From Limosilactobacillus pontis DSM 8475 (GTDB lineage Bacteria > Bacillota > Bacilli > Lactobacillales > Lactobacillaceae), in the NCBI RefSeq assembly GCF_001435345.1, contig NZ_AZGO01000065.1:77550-137754 (forward strand): a stretch of 60,205 nucleotides of DNA, in the 5' to 3' direction. Of the stretch, positions 29,037 to 38,838 are shown one piece after another. Position numbers and translations under genes: made by a program. The notes under the pieces are model-generated. The model was given only the letters and a program-made list of their open reading frames with translations. It searched no databases and was not told the DNA's origin. How positions within the stretch are numbered: position 1 is the first letter of the stretch; each line of letters starts with the position of its first letter.

Positions 29037-32000
29037 GTGGGATTGAATCGGCATGAACTGTTTGCCAAACTACTTGAGCAGATTCACTTTCCAGAAAAGA
29101 ATGCGGCGGCCTTCCAAAGTGCGGCGATTCAGTCGGTCGTCGTTCATAAGAGTTCCCGGGTATGGGAGTTTCACCTGATTTTTCGCCAGGCACTTCCCTT
29201 CAGCCTTTTTTCGGAATTTACTGTGGCCCTGGAGCGAGGCTTTAGCGATATCGCCGGCGTCCAGGTCAAGATTAGCAGTCCGATGACCGAACTTGACCAG
29301 CAGAAAATCGCCGACTACTGGGAATATATCGTCAACACGACTGCCCATGACTCGGCGATGCTCCAACAGGCCTGTCTGCAGACCAGTCCCGAGGTTAAGG
29401 ACGGCCGGGTGACCCTGGTGGTTGAAAACGAGATCGTCAAGAAGATGCTGGTTGAGAAGTTGCTCGACCGGATCGAGCACCGTTACCAGGAACTCGGCTT
29501 TCCCCAGTTCCGGATCCACCCCTTCGTTGACCAGTCGGCATCTCAGGAGAAGATCAAGGAATTAAAGGCCAAACACGAGGCCGATGACGCGGCCCTGGCG
29601 GCCAAGGCGATGGCGCAGATTAAGAAGAACAACGCCCGGGCCAAGACCAAGCAGAAGCAGGCCGCTGCTCCTGCCGAAGGACCGGCGCAGTTGGGCCGGG
29701 TGATCAACGATAAGGAGAATGTCACCCAGATGAAGGACATCCAGGGCGAGGAGCGGTCTGTTGTGGTTGAGGGCTACGCCTTCAATGCCGAGGTCCGCGA
29801 ATTACGTTCGGGGCGCCAGCTCTTGACCTTTGAGATTACCGATTACACCTCCTCGTTTGCGGTCAAGAAGTTCTCCCGCAATACCGAGGATGAGGCCCAG
29901 TTTGCTAACATCAAGCCCGGAATCTGGTTGAAGGTCCGGGGGCCGGTCCAGGAGGATACCTGGATGCATGACCTGGTGATCAACGCCTACGATATCAACC
30001 AGGTTCAACATACCGAACGGCAGGACCAGGCGCCGGCCGATGACAAGCGGATTGAGCTTCATGCCCACACCGAGATGAGTCAGATGGATGCCACTAACTC
30101 GATCACCGAGCTAGCCCAGCGCGCTCACCAGTGGGGACAACCGGCACTGGCGGTTACCGACCACGGCAACGTTCAGGCCTTTCCGGAGGCCTTCAAGGCG
30201 GCCAACAAGTTTGGCATCAAGATGCTCTACGGAATGGAGGCTAACGTGGTCGATGACGGGATTCCGCTGGTCTACAACGAGAATCACGACGTCCTGCTGG
30301 ATAACACCTACGTAATCTTCGACGTGGAAACCACCGGGCTGTCTGCAATCTATGACAAGGTGATCGAGCTCTCGGCGGTCAAGATGAAGGATGGTAACGT
30401 CCTGGAGCGTTTCGATGAATTCATTGATCCTGGCTTCCCACTGTCGGAACAGACTACCCAGCTGACCAGTATCACCGATGAGATGGTGCACGGGTCCAAG
30501 AGCGAGGAAGAGGTCTTCAAGATGTTCAAGGACTTCTGCGACGGCTGTATCATTGCCGGGCATAACGTCTCCTTCGATATGGGCTTCATGAACACCGGGT
30601 ACCGGCGCCATGGGATGGAGGAGATCACCGAACCGGTCATTGATACCCTCCCCCTGGCCCGCTTTCTCTACCCGAACCTGCGGGGTTACCGGCTGAACAC
30701 CCTGAGTAAGAAGTTCAAGGTCGCCTTGGAGCATCACCACCGGGCCAACTACGATGCCGAGGCCACTGGCCACCTGCTCTACAAGTTCTTGAAGGACGCC
30801 GAAAAACGCTACGACATCCGTTACGTTGACGACCTCAATCAGCACATGGCCGAAAACGATGCCTACAAGCACGCCCGGCCCTTTCATGTCACCCTGCTGG
30901 CCCAAACCCAGGCTGGCTTGAAGAACCTTTTCAAGCTGGTCTCATACTCTAACGTCAAGTACTTTCACCGGGTCCCACGGATTCCACGGACCCTGCTCAC
31001 CAAGTATCGTGAAGGGCTCCTGCTGGGAACGGCCTGCTCGTCCGGGGAGGTATTCACGGCGATGATGGAGAAGGGGTACGCCCCGGCCCTGAAGAAGGCC
31101 CGCTACTACGACTTTATCGAGGCCCAGCCTAAGGCCAACTACGCCCCACTTTTGGAGCAGCACGTGATCACGGATGAGGCCCACCTGGAGGACATCCTGA
31201 AGAACATGGTCAAGTTGGGTGATGACCTGGATAAGCCGGTGGTTGCCACCGGGGATGTCCATTACCTCGACGAGCACGACGGGGTTTACCGGAAGATCCT
31301 GATCAACTCCCAGGGGGGTGCCAACCCGCTGAATCGGACCCACCGTCCCGACGTCCACTTCCGGACGACCGACGAGATGTTGAAGGCATTCAGTTTCCTG
31401 GGGGACGAGAAGGCCCACGAGATCGTGGTTGACAACACCCACCGGGTCGCTGACATGGTCGACGACGACATCCGGCCGGTTAAAGACCGCCTCTATACCC
31501 CGCACATGAAGGGGGCGGAGCAGGAGATCCAGGACCGGACCTGGCACACCGCCAAGGCCTGGTACGGTGACCCATTGCCGAAGCTGGTCCAGGACCGGGT
31601 ACGCCTGGAGTTAAATAGTATCGTCAAGAACGGGTTCTCGGTCATTTACCTGATTGCCCAGCGGCTGGTTGCCAAGTCCAACAAGGATGGCTACCTGGTT
31701 GGGTCCCGGGGGTCGGTCGGCTCCAGTGTGGTGGCCACCCTGTCAGGGATCACCGAGGTCAACCCACTGCCACCGCACTACCGCTGTCCGAAGTGTCAGT
31801 ACACTCATTTCTACACCAAGGGGGAGTATAGCTCGGGCTTTGACTTACCGGAGCGCCACTGTCCAAAGTGTGGGGCCCTCCTGGTCAAGGACGGGCACGA
31901 CATCCCATTCCAGACCTTCCTTGGGTTCAAGGGGAACAAGGTCCCGGATATTGACCTGAACTTCTCCGGGGACTATCAACCGATTGCCCATAACTACATG

Positions 32001-33365
32001 AAAGTCCTCTTCGGTGAGAAGAACGTGTTCCGGGCCGGGACGATTGGTACCGTGGCGGATAAGACCGCCTATGGTTACGTAAAGGCCTACGAGCGGGACA
32101 AGGACGTCCAGTTCCGCGGCGCCGAGGAAGACCGCCTTGCCAAGGGGGCCACCGGGGTTAAGCGGACGACCGGGCAACACCCGGCCGGGATCATCATCGT
32201 GCCCGACGACATGGACATCTATGACTTCACCCCGGTTCAGTATCCGGCCGATGACCAGAGTGCCGCCTGGGAGACGACGCACTTTGATTTCCACTCAATC
32301 CACGATAACATCCTGAAGATGGATATCCTGGGTCACGATGACCCAACGATGATTCGTGCCCTCCAGGACCTGTCCGGCATCAATCCACGGACCATCCCGA
32401 TGAACGATCCAGGCGTGATGTCGCTCTTTTCCAGCCCGAAGCAGCTCGGGGTCACTGAGGAGCAGATTCAGAGTAAGACCGGGACATTGGGGCTGCCCGA
32501 GTTCGGAACCCGGTTTGTCCGGGGGATGCTGAACGATACCCACCCGAAGAACTACTCCCAGCTCCTCCAGATTTCTGGCCTGTCTCACGGGACGGGTGTG
32601 TGGTTGGACAACGCCCAGGAGCTGATCAAGGAGGGGACGGCGACGATTGCCAATGTGATCGGCTGTCGTGACAACATCATGACCGACCTGATCCACTACG
32701 GATTGGATTCTGAAACCTCCTTCCAGGTGATGGAATCCGTTCGTCACGGGCGGGGAATCCCTGATGAGTGGCAGGCCAAGATGCGCAAGGCCAACGTGCC
32801 CCAGTGGTACATGGACTCCTGTCTGAAGATCAAGTACATGTTCCCGCGGGCCCACGCGGCGGCCTACGTCTTAATGGCCCTGCGGATCGCCTACTTCAAG
32901 GTCTACTTCCCGCTGGTTTACTACTGTGCCTTCTTCTCCGTCCGGGCCGACGACTTTGACGTGGTCGCCATGGCCCACGGTAAGGACGCGGTTAAGCACC
33001 GGATGGCCGAGATCAACGAGCAGGGCAACGACGCCAGTGCCAAGGACAAGAGCCTGCTGACGATCCTTGAATTGGCCAACGAAATGCTGGAGCGGGGTTT
33101 CAAGTTCAAGATGGTCGACCTTAACAAGTCAGACGCCGCCAACTGGCTGATCGACGGCGACAGCCTAATTGCCCCATTCCGGGCCGTGCCCGGGCTGGGC
33201 TTGAACGTGGCCAAGCAGATTGTGGCCGCCCGGGAGGAGAAGCCCTTCCTGTCTAAGGAGGACCTCGCCGAGCGGGGGAAGGTCTCCAAGACTCTGATTG
33301 ATTTCTTCACAATCAACCATGTCCTGGATGATTTGCCAGATGAGAATCAGCTGAGCCTCTTCTAG
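29037..33365 (+). CDS. polC: DNA polymerase III alpha subunit, PolC type
   Basis: The replicative polymerase of low-GC Firmicutes, with built-in proofreading. In 1442 residues the order is: N-terminal domain (with IMKDIQGEE-like linker before it), OB domain near 240-330, PHP domain ([10 protein letters not shown] near 340) interrupted by the DEDD 3'-5' exonuclease ([11 protein letters not shown] near 425 to the [12 protein letters not shown] block near 575), the polymerase core with [12 protein letters not shown] near 885 and [13 protein letters not shown] near 970, a zinc motif with two CPKC pairs near 915-945, and the tail. The start is GTG, 8 bases after GGAGG. The length is normal for PolC. 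Confidence 0.99.
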   Translation: MGLNRHELFAKLLEQIHFPEKNAAAFQSAAIQSVVVHKSSRVWEFHLIFRQALPFSLFSEFTVALERGFSDIAGVQVKISSPMTELDQQKIADYWEYIVNTTAHDSAMLQQACLQTSPEVKDGRVTLVVENEIVKKMLVEKLLDRIEHRYQELGFPQFRIHPFVDQSASQEKIKELKAKHEADDAALAAKAMAQIKKNNARAKTKQKQAAAPAEGPAQLGRVINDKENVTQMKDIQGEERSVVVEGYAFNAEVRELRSGRQLLTFEITDYTSSFAVKKFSRNTEDEAQFANIKPGIWLKVRGPVQEDTWMHDLVINAYDINQVQHTERQDQAPADDKRIELHAHTEMSQMDATNSITELAQRAHQWGQPALAVTDHGNVQAFPEAFKAANKFGIKMLYGMEANVVDDGIPLVYNENHDVLLDNTYVIFDVETTGLSAIYDKVIELSAVKMKDGNVLERFDEFIDPGFPLSEQTTQLTSITDEMVHGSKSEEEVFKMFKDFCDGCIIAGHNVSFDMGFMNTGYRRHGMEEITEPVIDTLPLARFLYPNLRGYRLNTLSKKFKVALEHHHRANYDAEATGHLLYKFLKDAEKRYDIRYVDDLNQHMAENDAYKHARPFHVTLLAQTQAGLKNLFKLVSYSNVKYFHRVPRIPRTLLTKYREGLLLGTACSSGEVFTAMMEKGYAPALKKARYYDFIEAQPKANYAPLLEQHVITDEAHLEDILKNMVKLGDDLDKPVVATGDVHYLDEHDGVYRKILINSQGGANPLNRTHRPDVHFRTTDEMLKAFSFLGDEKAHEIVVDNTHRVADMVDDDIRPVKDRLYTPHMKGAEQEIQDRTWHTAKAWYGDPLPKLVQDRVRLELNSIVKNGFSVIYLIAQRLVAKSNKDGYLVGSRGSVGSSVVATLSGITEVNPLPPHYRCPKCQYTHFYTKGEYSSGFDLPERHCPKCGALLVKDGHDIPFQTFLGFKGNKVPDIDLNFSGDYQPIAHNYMKVLFGEKNVFRAGTIGTVADKTAYGYVKAYERDKDVQFRGAEEDRLAKGATGVKRTTGQHPAGIIIVPDDMDIYDFTPVQYPADDQSAAWETTHFDFHSIHDNILKMDILGHDDPTMIRALQDLSGINPRTIPMNDPGVMSLFSSPKQLGVTEEQIQSKTGTLGLPEFGTRFVRGMLNDTHPKNYSQLLQISGLSHGTGVWLDNAQELIKEGTATIANVIGCRDNIMTDLIHYGLDSETSFQVMESVRHGRGIPDEWQAKMRKANVPQWYMDSCLKIKYMFPRAHAAAYVLMALRIAYFKVYFPLVYYCAFFSVRADDFDVVAMAHGKDAVKHRMAEINEQGNDASAKDKSLLTILELANEMLERGFKFKMVDLNKSDAANWLIDGDSLIAPFRAVPGLGLNVAKQIVAAREEKPFLSKEDLAERGKVSKTLIDFFTINHVLDDLPDENQLSLF

Positions 33366-33372
33366 GCAATTT

Positions 33373-33424
33373 GAAACGAACGCGTGGCGAATGCAGGAAG
33401 CTTCGTCGACGTGCTCGTTTTCGT
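33373..33424 (+). terminator. Terminator after polC
   Basis: AAACGAACGCGT and ACGTGCTCGTTT pair at 10 of 12 positions around a 28-base interior with its own small stem; TT-rich sequence follows. Confidence 0.5.
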
Positions 33425-33453
33425 TTGTCATCAGCGATCTTTTATGCTAAAAT
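33425..33453 (+). promoter_or_regulatory. Promoter of the nusA operon
   Basis: TTGTCA (33425-33430), a 17-base spacer ending in TGC, and TAAAAT (33448-33453). Transcription would begin around 33460, immediately before the leader hairpin. Confidence 0.7.
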
Positions 33454-33462
33454 AAACTATGG

Positions 33463-33505
33463 TAAATAACTCGTGGGAGTGAGCAGTGATGCTCGCTCTT
33501 TTTAT
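33463..33505 (+). ncRNA. rimP leader attenuator
   Basis: Right after the promoter, GAGTGAGCA and TGCTCGCTC form a hairpin followed by TTTTTATT, a complete terminator at the very start of the transcript. The position and form match the rimP-leader RNA element described upstream of rimP in Firmicutes (family recognition from memory). It would limit entry of polymerase into the nusA operon; what relieves it is not visible. Confidence 0.65.
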
Positions 33506-33528
33506 TGCAAACGATGGAGGTGACACAT

Positions 33529-34002
33529 TTGAGTACTGTTGTCGAAACGGTAACGGCGCTTGTTAAGCCGATTCTGGATGAGCACAACTTCTACCTGTAC
33601 GATATGGAATTCGTCAAGGAGGGGAAAAGCTGGTACCTGCGCGTCTACATCGACAAGGACGGCGGGATCACCCTGAATGATTGTGCCGCGGTCAGCGACC
33701 AGCTGAGCGAGGCCCTGGACAATGTCGAACCCGACCCGATTCCTCAGGCCTACTTCCTGGAGGTTTCATCACCGGGTGCTGAACGGCCGCTGCGCAACGA
33801 AGAAGATTATCAGCGGGCGGTCAACGACTACATTCACGTCTCCCTGTACCAACAGATCAACGGTAAGAAGGTCTACGAGGGAACCCTGACCAAGCTGACG
33901 GATAAGGAACTAACCCTCGACTACCTGGATAAGACCCGGCACCGGCAGGTCGTCATCGACCGGAGCAAGGTTGCCCAGGCCCGGTTGGCAATCAAGTTTT
34001 AG
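33529..34002 (+). CDS. rimP: Ribosome maturation factor RimP
   Basis: RimP assists assembly of the 30S subunit. The 157 residues contain the conserved [18 protein letters not shown] segment near 29-46, [13 protein letters not shown] near 51 and the [17 protein letters not shown] motif near 77-93. The start is TTG 33529, 8 bases after GGAGG; the in-frame TTG at 33505 lies before the binding site and is rejected. It is the first gene of the nusA-infB operon, in the Bacillus order. Confidence 0.96.
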   Translation: MSTVVETVTALVKPILDEHNFYLYDMEFVKEGKSWYLRVYIDKDGGITLNDCAAVSDQLSEALDNVEPDPIPQAYFLEVSSPGAERPLRNEEDYQRAVNDYIHVSLYQQINGKKVYEGTLTKLTDKELTLDYLDKTRHRQVVIDRSKVAQARLAIKF

Positions 34003-34019
34003 TTAAAGGAGTGTCTCAA

Positions 34020-35279
34020 GTGAGCAAATCAAGAGTCAATGAGGAAATGATTGGCGCCCTCAATTACCTGGAAAAGGAAAAGGGAATCAAGAAGGAAGTC
34101 GTAATCGAGGCCTTAGAGCAGGCCCTGGAGACGGCTTACAAGCAGAACTACGGTGAAAAGAACGTTGAGGTTGAATTTAACTCCTTGACTGGTAACATCA
34201 AGGTCTACGCCGTCAAGACGATCACCGATGACGAGGACGCCGTGGCTGAAGACAGTAACGAGTACATGAGTCTGGCGGATGCCCGTAAGCTCCCCCACGG
34301 TCAGGGTTACGACGTCGGCGACGAGATCCGCGAAGAGGTAACACCACGCAACTTCGGCCGGATCGCTGCCCAAACTGCTAAGCAGGTGGTCATGCAGCGG
34401 CTGCGTGAGGAAGAGCGCAAGATCGTCTACGACAAGTACAAGACCTACGAAAACGAGATCATCACCGGTGAGGTTTCCAGAGAGGACCGTCGCTTCACCT
34501 ATGTCGACCTCGGTGATGGCGTCGAAGGTGCGATGGGCTTCCGTGATAAGATGCCAAACGAACACTACCACGTTCACGACCGGATCCAGGTCTACGTTTC
34601 CAAGGTCAACGATGACCGGCGGGGCCCGCAGATCTACGTCAGCCGGACCGCTCCAGAACTGTTGAAGCGGCTCTTTGAACGTGAGGTTCCCGAGATCAAG
34701 GACGGTACGGTCCTGATTGAAAATATTGCGCGGGAGGCCGGTGACCGGGCCAAGGTTGCGGTCTACTCCAATGACCCCAACGTTGACCCAGTCGGCACCT
34801 GTGTTGGCCCCCGTGGTTACCGTGTCCAGGCGATTGTCAACGAGTTGGATGGCGAGAACATGGACATCGTGGAGTACGTCAAGGACCCGGCCAAGTTCAT
34901 CGCCAACGCGTTGAACCCGGCCGACGTCTTGGACGTGATCTTCAATGAACCAGCACCGGCGGAGGAACCAGTACCGGAACCGGTTGAAACGCCCGCTGAT
35001 GATGTGGACGCTACTGCTGACGAGGACACTACCGAAACGACGCCTTCAGAAGCACCACGGGAAGCAGAACGTTCCTGCACGGTCGTGGTTCCCGACAACC
35101 AATTGTCTCTGGCCATCGGCAAGCGGGGGCAAAACGCCCGTCTGGCGGCCCGGTTGACCAAGTACAAGATCGACATCAAGTCCGAATCCGAGATGGAGGA
35201 ACTCCAAAACCAGGAGGACAGCGATGTCGATGGCACCGTTGCCGACAATGATGACCAATCATCAACTGAAGCAGAATAA
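34020..35279 (+). CDS. nusA: Transcription termination/antitermination protein NusA, with an acidic insert
   Basis: NusA binds RNA polymerase and controls pausing and termination. The 419 residues show the N-terminal polymerase-binding domain, an S1 domain near 135-200 (GVEGAMGFRDKMP), KH1 with CVGPRGYRVQAIVNELDGE near 260-278 and KH2 with SLAIGKRGQNARLAARLTKY near 361-380. Between KH1 and the CTVVVPD strand of KH2 lies an insert at about residues 311-348, rich in Pro, Glu, Asp and Thr, absent from Bacillus NusA (about 370 residues). The acidic C-terminal tail is also longer. GTG 34020 is chosen because AAGGAG is suitably placed for it. Confidence 0.96.
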   Translation: MSKSRVNEEMIGALNYLEKEKGIKKEVVIEALEQALETAYKQNYGEKNVEVEFNSLTGNIKVYAVKTITDDEDAVAEDSNEYMSLADARKLPHGQGYDVGDEIREEVTPRNFGRIAAQTAKQVVMQRLREEERKIVYDKYKTYENEIITGEVSREDRRFTYVDLGDGVEGAMGFRDKMPNEHYHVHDRIQVYVSKVNDDRRGPQIYVSRTAPELLKRLFEREVPEIKDGTVLIENIAREAGDRAKVAVYSNDPNVDPVGTCVGPRGYRVQAIVNELDGENMDIVEYVKDPAKFIANALNPADVLDVIFNEPAPAEEPVPEPVETPADDVDATADEDTTETTPSEAPREAERSCTVVVPDNQLSLAIGKRGQNARLAARLTKYKIDIKSESEMEELQNQEDSDVDGTVADNDDQSSTEAE

Positions 35280-35306
35280 TCAAGCTTAAGCAGCGGGGTG
35301 AAAATA

Positions 35307-35612
35307 ATGAAAAAGAGAAAAGTACCGATGCGCAAGGATATTGTCACTGGTGAAATGATGCCCAAGCGGCAACTGATCCGGGTGGTCAAGAACAAGGAGG
35401 GCGAGGTTTCCCTCGACCCGACCGGTAAGAAGGCTGGCCGGGGCGCCTACATCGCGGTCGACGTTGAGATCGCCAAGCGGGCCAAGGCGGAGAAGACCTT
35501 TGAGAAGGCCTTCCACGTTACCCTGGACGATGGATTCTACGATGAATTGATCCAGTACACGGACCACCTGCAGGCACGGCAGGAATTATTTGGAAAAGAT
35601 GCCCAAAAATAA
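35307..35612 (+). CDS. ylxR: YlxR family RNA-binding protein (RnpM-like)
   Basis: A 101-residue basic protein of the YlxR (DUF448) family, always encoded between nusA and infB in Firmicutes. It shows the core KRKVPMRKDIVTGEMMPKRQLIRVV and then GRGAYIAVDVEIAKRA. The family usually begins R.C..C or R.D; here MRKDIVTGE stands at that site. Members bind RNA; in Bacillus the protein has been linked to RNase P control. ATG 35307 is chosen with GGGGTG upstream. Confidence 0.93.
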   Translation: MKKRKVPMRKDIVTGEMMPKRQLIRVVKNKEGEVSLDPTGKKAGRGAYIAVDVEIAKRAKAEKTFEKAFHVTLDDGFYDELIQYTDHLQARQELFGKDAQK

Positions 35613-35913
35613 TCAACAAGCAGTCCTCAACCTGCTGGGGTTAGCGCGGCGTGCCGGTCAGCTGACCAGCGGGGAAGGAATCGTTTTAAAAAATGTTCAA
35701 ACAAATAAGGCAAAGTTTGTGTTTTTAGCAAGTGATGCTGGGGCGGCGAGCGCCAAGAAGTTTACTGACAAGTGCAACTTCTACCACGTTCCGTTCTGCC
35801 AGCAATTTACTAGAAAGCAGCTCAGTCAGGCAACGGGTCAGGCAAGAACCGTTTTTGGTGTGATGCAATCTGGATTTGCAAGAAAGTTTGAGGATTTAAT
35901 GACAATGGAATAA
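35599..35913 (+). CDS. L7Ae-family ribosomal protein (YlxQ-like)
   Basis: A 104-residue protein of the L7Ae/L30e/Gadd45 fold that binds kink-turn RNA. Visible family pattern: [19 protein letters not shown] near 9-27, FVFLASDAG near 45, and a hydrophobic C-terminal helix. In Bacillus the equivalent gene ylxQ encodes a k-turn binder of unclear cellular role. The ATG at 35599 lies inside the end of ylxR (14-base overlap), showing translational coupling. Confidence 0.93.
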   Translation: MPKNNQQAVLNLLGLARRAGQLTSGEGIVLKNVQTNKAKFVFLASDAGAASAKKFTDKCNFYHVPFCQQFTRKQLSQATGQARTVFGVMQSGFARKFEDLMTME

Positions 35914-35926
35914 GGAGTGTGAGCGT

Positions 35927-38254
35927 ATGGCCAAGGAACGAATTTACGAACTAGCAAAAGAGCTCAAGATGACAAGCAAGAACTTGGTAACGGTGGCTAA
36001 GCAACAGGGGATGGTAATCAAGAGCCACATGTCCTCGGTGACCCCCGAACAGGCCAACCAGTTACGGAAGGTAGTCAAGGGTCAGCAGTCAGCCAAGAAG
36101 AACCCGAGTGCCAAGAGCAAGCCGGTCAACAAGAAGCACGAGAACAATTCGGGCAAGAAGGCAACCAAGCCAGCTGGCAAGCACCAGGAGCACAAGCAGG
36201 GTGACCATCATGACAAGCATGCTGCTAACCAGCACCGGCATGCAGAAAACAAGGGACACCGTGCTAACGACCAGGGCCAGGCAAAGGCCGAACACAAGGG
36301 GCACAAGGCTGACCACAACAATAATAACCAGCACCGCAATGGCGGCGGCCGGTTCGGTGGTAGTTTGAACGCCAACGACAACCGGCGGGGTGGCCGCTTC
36401 AACAAGAAGAACAAGAAGCGTAACAAGCATAACAAGAACCGCCGGATGCGCGAGGTTGAACACAAGCAACCAACCCAGCGCAAGGATAAGCCGTTACCGG
36501 ATGTGCTGGAGTACAGTGAGGGGATGAACGCCCAGGGCCTGGGTAAGATCCTCCACCGGTCCCCAGCCGAGATTATCAAGAAGCTCTTCATGCTCGGGGT
36601 CATGATCAACCAGAACCAGTCCCTGGATAAGGACACGATCGAGCTGCTGGCGACCGACTACGGCATTGAGGCCAAGGAGAAGGTCGAGGTTGACGTTTCC
36701 GATATTGACAAGATCTTCGAGGAGGAGCAGAGCAACACCAACCACCTCGTTTCCCGGCCACCAGTCGTTACCGTTATGGGTCACGTTGACCACGGTAAGA
36801 CGACCCTGCTGGATAAGCTGCGTCACTCCCACGTCACCGCACACGAGGCCGGTGGGATCACCCAGGAAATCGGTGCCTACCAGGTCCACTACAATGACCA
36901 CCTGATCACCTTCCTGGATACTCCAGGACACGCGGCCTTCACCGAGATGCGGGCCCGGGGTGCCAACATCACCGACATCACCGTCCTGGTGGTTGCCGCC
37001 GATGACGGGGTCATGCCGCAAACTGTTGAGGCCATTCACCACGCCCGGGCTGCCAAAACGCCGATTATCGTGGCGGTTAACAAGATCGATAAGCCGGGTG
37101 CCAACCCTGACCGGGTCACTGAGGAACTGGCCAAATATAACCTGATCCCAGAAGACTGGGGCGGGGACACGATCTTCGTCAAGATTTCCGCTAAGTTCGG
37201 CAAGAACCTGGACGAACTGCTCGACATGATCCTCCTCCAGGCCGAAATGATGGAGCTGAAGGCCAACCTAGACCAAAATGCTGCGGGTTCTGTTGTGGAA
37301 GCCCGGCTGGATCAGGGTAAGGGTTCCGTGGCCACTGTGCTGGTCCAACAGGGGACTCTCCACGTCGGCGACCCAATCGTGGTTGGTAACACCTATGGTC
37401 GGGTGCGGACAATGACCAATGAAAATGGTCGTCGGATCAAGGCCGCAACGCCAGCTACACCAGTCGAGATTACCGGGCTCAACGAGGTCCCAGAAGCCGG
37501 GGACCGGTTCGTCGTTTTCGATGATGAAAAGACGGCCCGGGCTGCCGGTGAAGCACGGGCAAAGCGGGCCCAGGATAAGGAACGGCAGAAGACCTCCCAC
37601 GTTACCCTGGACAACCTCTTTGCCACGATGAAGAAGGGGAAGATGAAGACCCTGCCGATCATCATCAAGGCCGACGTGCAGGGTTCCGTTGAGGCCCTGA
37701 GCCAGAGCCTGCAGAAGATCAAGGTTGATGGTGTCCGGGTTGACATCATTCACCAGGCCGTCGGGGCTATCAGCCAGAGCGACGTTACCCTGGCGGAGGC
37801 TTCCAACGCCGTCATTATTGGGTTCAATGTCCGGCCGACCCCGGTTGCTAAGTCCCTGGCTGATTCCAGCAACATCGATATTCGTCTTCACCGGGTTATC
37901 TACAAGGCCATCGAAGAGGTTGAGGATGCCATGAAGGGGATGCTGGAACCGGTCTATGAGGAAGAGACGATCGGTGAGGTTGAGGTTCGTCAGATCTACA
38001 AGGCCTCCAAGGTCGGCACGATTGCCGGTGGGATGGTTACCTCTGGAAAGATCACCCGGGACTCCAAGGTTCGTCTGGTCCGCGACGGGGTGGTTGTCTA
38101 CGAGGGTGAACTCGGCAGCCTGAAGCGGTTCAAGGACGACGTCAAGGAAGTCAAGGCCGGTTTCGAATGTGGGCTGACGATTGCCAACTACAATGACATC
38201 AAGGAAAAGGATGTCATCGAAGCCTACCGGATGAAGGAAGTTCCAGTTAAGTAA
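35927..38254 (+). CDS. infB: Translation initiation factor IF-2
   Basis: IF-2 is the GTPase that brings fMet-tRNA to the 30S subunit. The 775 residues start with an IF2_N motif ([16 protein letters not shown]), followed by a long, low-complexity Lys/Asn/His/Gly-rich region at about 45-190, a second IF2_N domain near 195-245, then the G domain with [14 protein letters not shown] near 283-296, [15 protein letters not shown] and NKID, and the conserved C-terminal domains II-IV. The low-complexity part is richer in His than in Bacillus. AAGGAGTG precedes the ATG. Confidence 0.98.
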   Translation: MAKERIYELAKELKMTSKNLVTVAKQQGMVIKSHMSSVTPEQANQLRKVVKGQQSAKKNPSAKSKPVNKKHENNSGKKATKPAGKHQEHKQGDHHDKHAANQHRHAENKGHRANDQGQAKAEHKGHKADHNNNNQHRNGGGRFGGSLNANDNRRGGRFNKKNKKRNKHNKNRRMREVEHKQPTQRKDKPLPDVLEYSEGMNAQGLGKILHRSPAEIIKKLFMLGVMINQNQSLDKDTIELLATDYGIEAKEKVEVDVSDIDKIFEEEQSNTNHLVSRPPVVTVMGHVDHGKTTLLDKLRHSHVTAHEAGGITQEIGAYQVHYNDHLITFLDTPGHAAFTEMRARGANITDITVLVVAADDGVMPQTVEAIHHARAAKTPIIVAVNKIDKPGANPDRVTEELAKYNLIPEDWGGDTIFVKISAKFGKNLDELLDMILLQAEMMELKANLDQNAAGSVVEARLDQGKGSVATVLVQQGTLHVGDPIVVGNTYGRVRTMTNENGRRIKAATPATPVEITGLNEVPEAGDRFVVFDDEKTARAAGEARAKRAQDKERQKTSHVTLDNLFATMKKGKMKTLPIIIKADVQGSVEALSQSLQKIKVDGVRVDIIHQAVGAISQSDVTLAEASNAVIIGFNVRPTPVAKSLADSSNIDIRLHRVIYKAIEEVEDAMKGMLEPVYEEETIGEVEVRQIYKASKVGTIAGGMVTSGKITRDSKVRLVRDGVVVYEGELGSLKRFKDDVKEVKAGFECGLTIANYNDIKEKDVIEAYRMKEVPVK

Positions 38255-38271
38255 AACTTAAGGAGAATAAT

Positions 38272-38631
38272 ATGCCAAGCAAACAATTTCGGGTTGACCG
38301 GCTTGCCGGTGAGATCCAGCGCGAAGTTGATGATATCCTCTTGAAGCGGGTGCGTGATCCCCGGGTTAAGGGCATTACCATCACGGGTGTTGACGTTACT
38401 GGGGACCTGCAGCAGGCCACCATCTACTACAGCCTGCTCTCGGACCTGGCTTCGGACGGTGAGAAGGCCCAGGCCGGTCTGGATAAGGCGACCGGCCTGA
38501 TCCGTAGTGAGCTGGGGAGCCGGCTCAACATCTTTAAAACTCCGGCAATCAAGTTCGAACGGGACAAGTCGATTGCCTATGGTAGCAAGATTGACCAGCT
38601 GATCAACAAGTTGCACCAACAGGAGAAGTAA
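38272..38631 (+). CDS. rbfA: Ribosome-binding factor A
   Basis: RbfA binds 30S precursors and helps 16S rRNA 5'-end maturation. The 119-residue KH-like domain has the usual blocks: [26 protein letters not shown] near 7-30, [18 protein letters not shown] and LRFELGSRL-type [31 protein letters not shown] precedes the ATG. It is the last gene before the interspersed repeat, whose first part is a perfect hairpin that can end the transcript. Confidence 0.97.
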   Translation: MPSKQFRVDRLAGEIQREVDDILLKRVRDPRVKGITITGVDVTGDLQQATIYYSLLSDLASDGEKAQAGLDKATGLIRSELGSRLNIFKTPAIKFERDKSIAYGSKIDQLINKLHQQEK

Positions 38632-38636
38632 GTAAT

Positions 38637-38818
38637 GGTGGCTGGGAGAAAACAGTGTTTTCTCCCAGCCACTGTCAGTTTTTCAATATTACAATGTGGT
38701 TACGGAAAATAAGCGCGTCCCTAGCGTCTAGCTACGAACACAGGCCGGCGCTGTTAGTGTCAACCCCCGTCCTAGGCTAGCCGTACAGGACGCCGCGAAG
38801 CTTATTTTCCAGCCTCTT
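38637..38818. repeat. Interspersed non-coding repeat, copy A
   Basis: About 180 bases between rbfA and truB that recur, in reverse orientation and with about 48 extra bases, at 60001-60205. Shared blocks (read as in copy B) include AGAGGCTGG, AAATAAGCTTC, CCTGTACGGCTAGCCTAG, GGTTGAC, GTTCGTAG, AGACGCTA, GTAAC, ATTGTAATATT and AGTGGCTGG. Inside, GGAAAATAAGC and GCTTATTTTCC are complementary ends about 90 bases apart, so the segment can fold into a long hairpin. Confidence 0.85.
38638..38672 (+). terminator. Perfect hairpin after rbfA
   Basis: GTGGCTGGGAGAAAAC and GTTTTCTCCCAGCCAC are exact complements around a three-base loop (AGT). This 16-bp stem lies at the rbfA-side edge of repeat copy A. 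The T-run after it is interrupted (CTGTCAGTTTTT), so it may end the rimP-rbfA transcript or protect its 3' end. Confidence 0.65.
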
Positions 38819-38838
38819 TTATTGTGGAGGAACAAGTT

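Noticed and set aside
36090-36480. Low-complexity repetitive stretch in infB
   Set aside because: It is the usual Lys/Asn/His-rich N-terminal region of IF-2, in frame and typical of the family.
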